DNA of 64,000 nt from NCBI GenBank assembly GCA_949987565.1, contig OX465121.1:6528774-6592773 (forward strand). The letters run 5' to 3'. The translations under genes and the position numbers were made by a program. Source of the stretch: Luidia sarsii. Taxonomy: Eukaryota; Echinodermata; Asteroidea; Paxillosida; Luidiidae. Below the pieces are notes generated by a model. It searched no databases. It was not told the origin of the DNA and was given only the letters and a program-made list of their open reading frames with translations. Below are positions 63,711 through 64,000 of the stretch, piece after piece; position 1 is the stretch's first letter, and the number at the start of each line of letters is the position of its first letter.

Positions 63711-63942
63711 TTAAAAGTCAAACTATTTGCACTACAAGTGCATAAAGTACAACTTGTATTTGAGGTACTGGAACATGTAGTCTGCCAGTGAGACGATAGA
63801 AGCATGTGTGAGCACTGCTTGGGTTTGGATTTTGGGGAATTTGATCACAGCCCTATTTCCATCATACAAGCTTTATTGTAGAGGTTTTAAATATTCAAGT
63901 CAAAATTAAAATGCTTTGGCTTTTTTATTTTCTTCTGAACAG

Positions 63943-64000
63943 AGTAAAGTAGAAGAATGGAGAACGCACCCATTGCATCTGTGGAAGACGTCTTCTTGCA
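63943..64000 (+). CDS. First coding exon of an unidentified gene (partial)
   Basis: A pyrimidine-rich tract ending in CTTCTGAACAG precedes an exon starting at 63943. ATG at 63957-63959, after an in-frame TAA, opens the frame MENAPIASVEDVFL, which runs off the window edge. The splice acceptor implies a non-coding first exon upstream. The family is not recognisable from 14 residues. Confidence 0.5.

Larger units (their letters stand above)
56394..63942. other. Intergenic or 5' UTR/intron region, no supported coding exon
   Basis: The left part (to about 56700) probably contains the promoter and 5' UTR of the cystin-like gene. Short open frames at 57796-58041 (hydrophobic, + strand) and 58120-58488 show no family resemblance or splice support. 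The remainder holds family A pairs, a family B remnant near 60388-60475, many TACATGTA strings and a TTAA-flanked element at the right. It may include the first intron of the gene starting at 63943. Confidence 0.5.

Overview
The window is animal nuclear DNA: AT-rich, intron-rich, with five complete protein-coding genes that can be rebuilt exon by exon from GT..AG junctions with matching phase, and the first coding exon of a sixth gene at the right edge. Nothing looks bacterial or viral. The gene set (KICSTOR subunit, UBF with six HMG boxes, GGT7-type transpeptidase, cystin-like protein), the short introns and the many dispersed ATGTACATGTA-type strings suggest a marine invertebrate deuterostome, most likely an echinoderm. 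That placement is inference, not proof.

Layout. 1-7469: no gene I can support. 7470-13731 (-): DCAF13/SOF1, ten coding exons, 445 aa. 13732-14594: divergent promoter. 14595-21255 (+): KICS2 (C12orf66), twelve coding exons, 466 aa. 21256-24928: convergent 3' region. 24929-36855 (-): UBTF (UBF), twenty coding exons, 818 aa. 36856-37732: second divergent promoter. 37733-49513 (+): gamma-glutamyltransferase 7-like, fourteen coding exons, 618 aa. 49514-52854: intergenic. 52855-56393 (-): N-myristoylated cystin-like protein, four coding exons, 405 aa. 56394-63942: no gene I can support. 63943-64000 (+): start of an unidentified gene.

Four neighbours touch growth control: DCAF13 acts in 18S rRNA processing, UBF drives RNA polymerase I transcription, KICS2 belongs to the complex that restrains mTORC1 when amino acids are scarce, and GGT family enzymes act on glutathione. 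Whether the linkage matters is untested.

Introns and spacers are full of non-autonomous mobile DNA. There are three foldback elements with 9-bp direct repeats, one an 891-bp near-perfect palindrome. There are also two elements flanked by TTAA, a 1.4-kb hAT-like element, a tRNA-like SINE, a pair of MITEs, a 68-bp minisatellite of about 25 copies and a higher-order tandem repeat filling a UBTF intron. Two abundant dispersed families share a small stem-loop followed by GAAACGTC. I could identify neither family, and they are the best candidates here for something undescribed.
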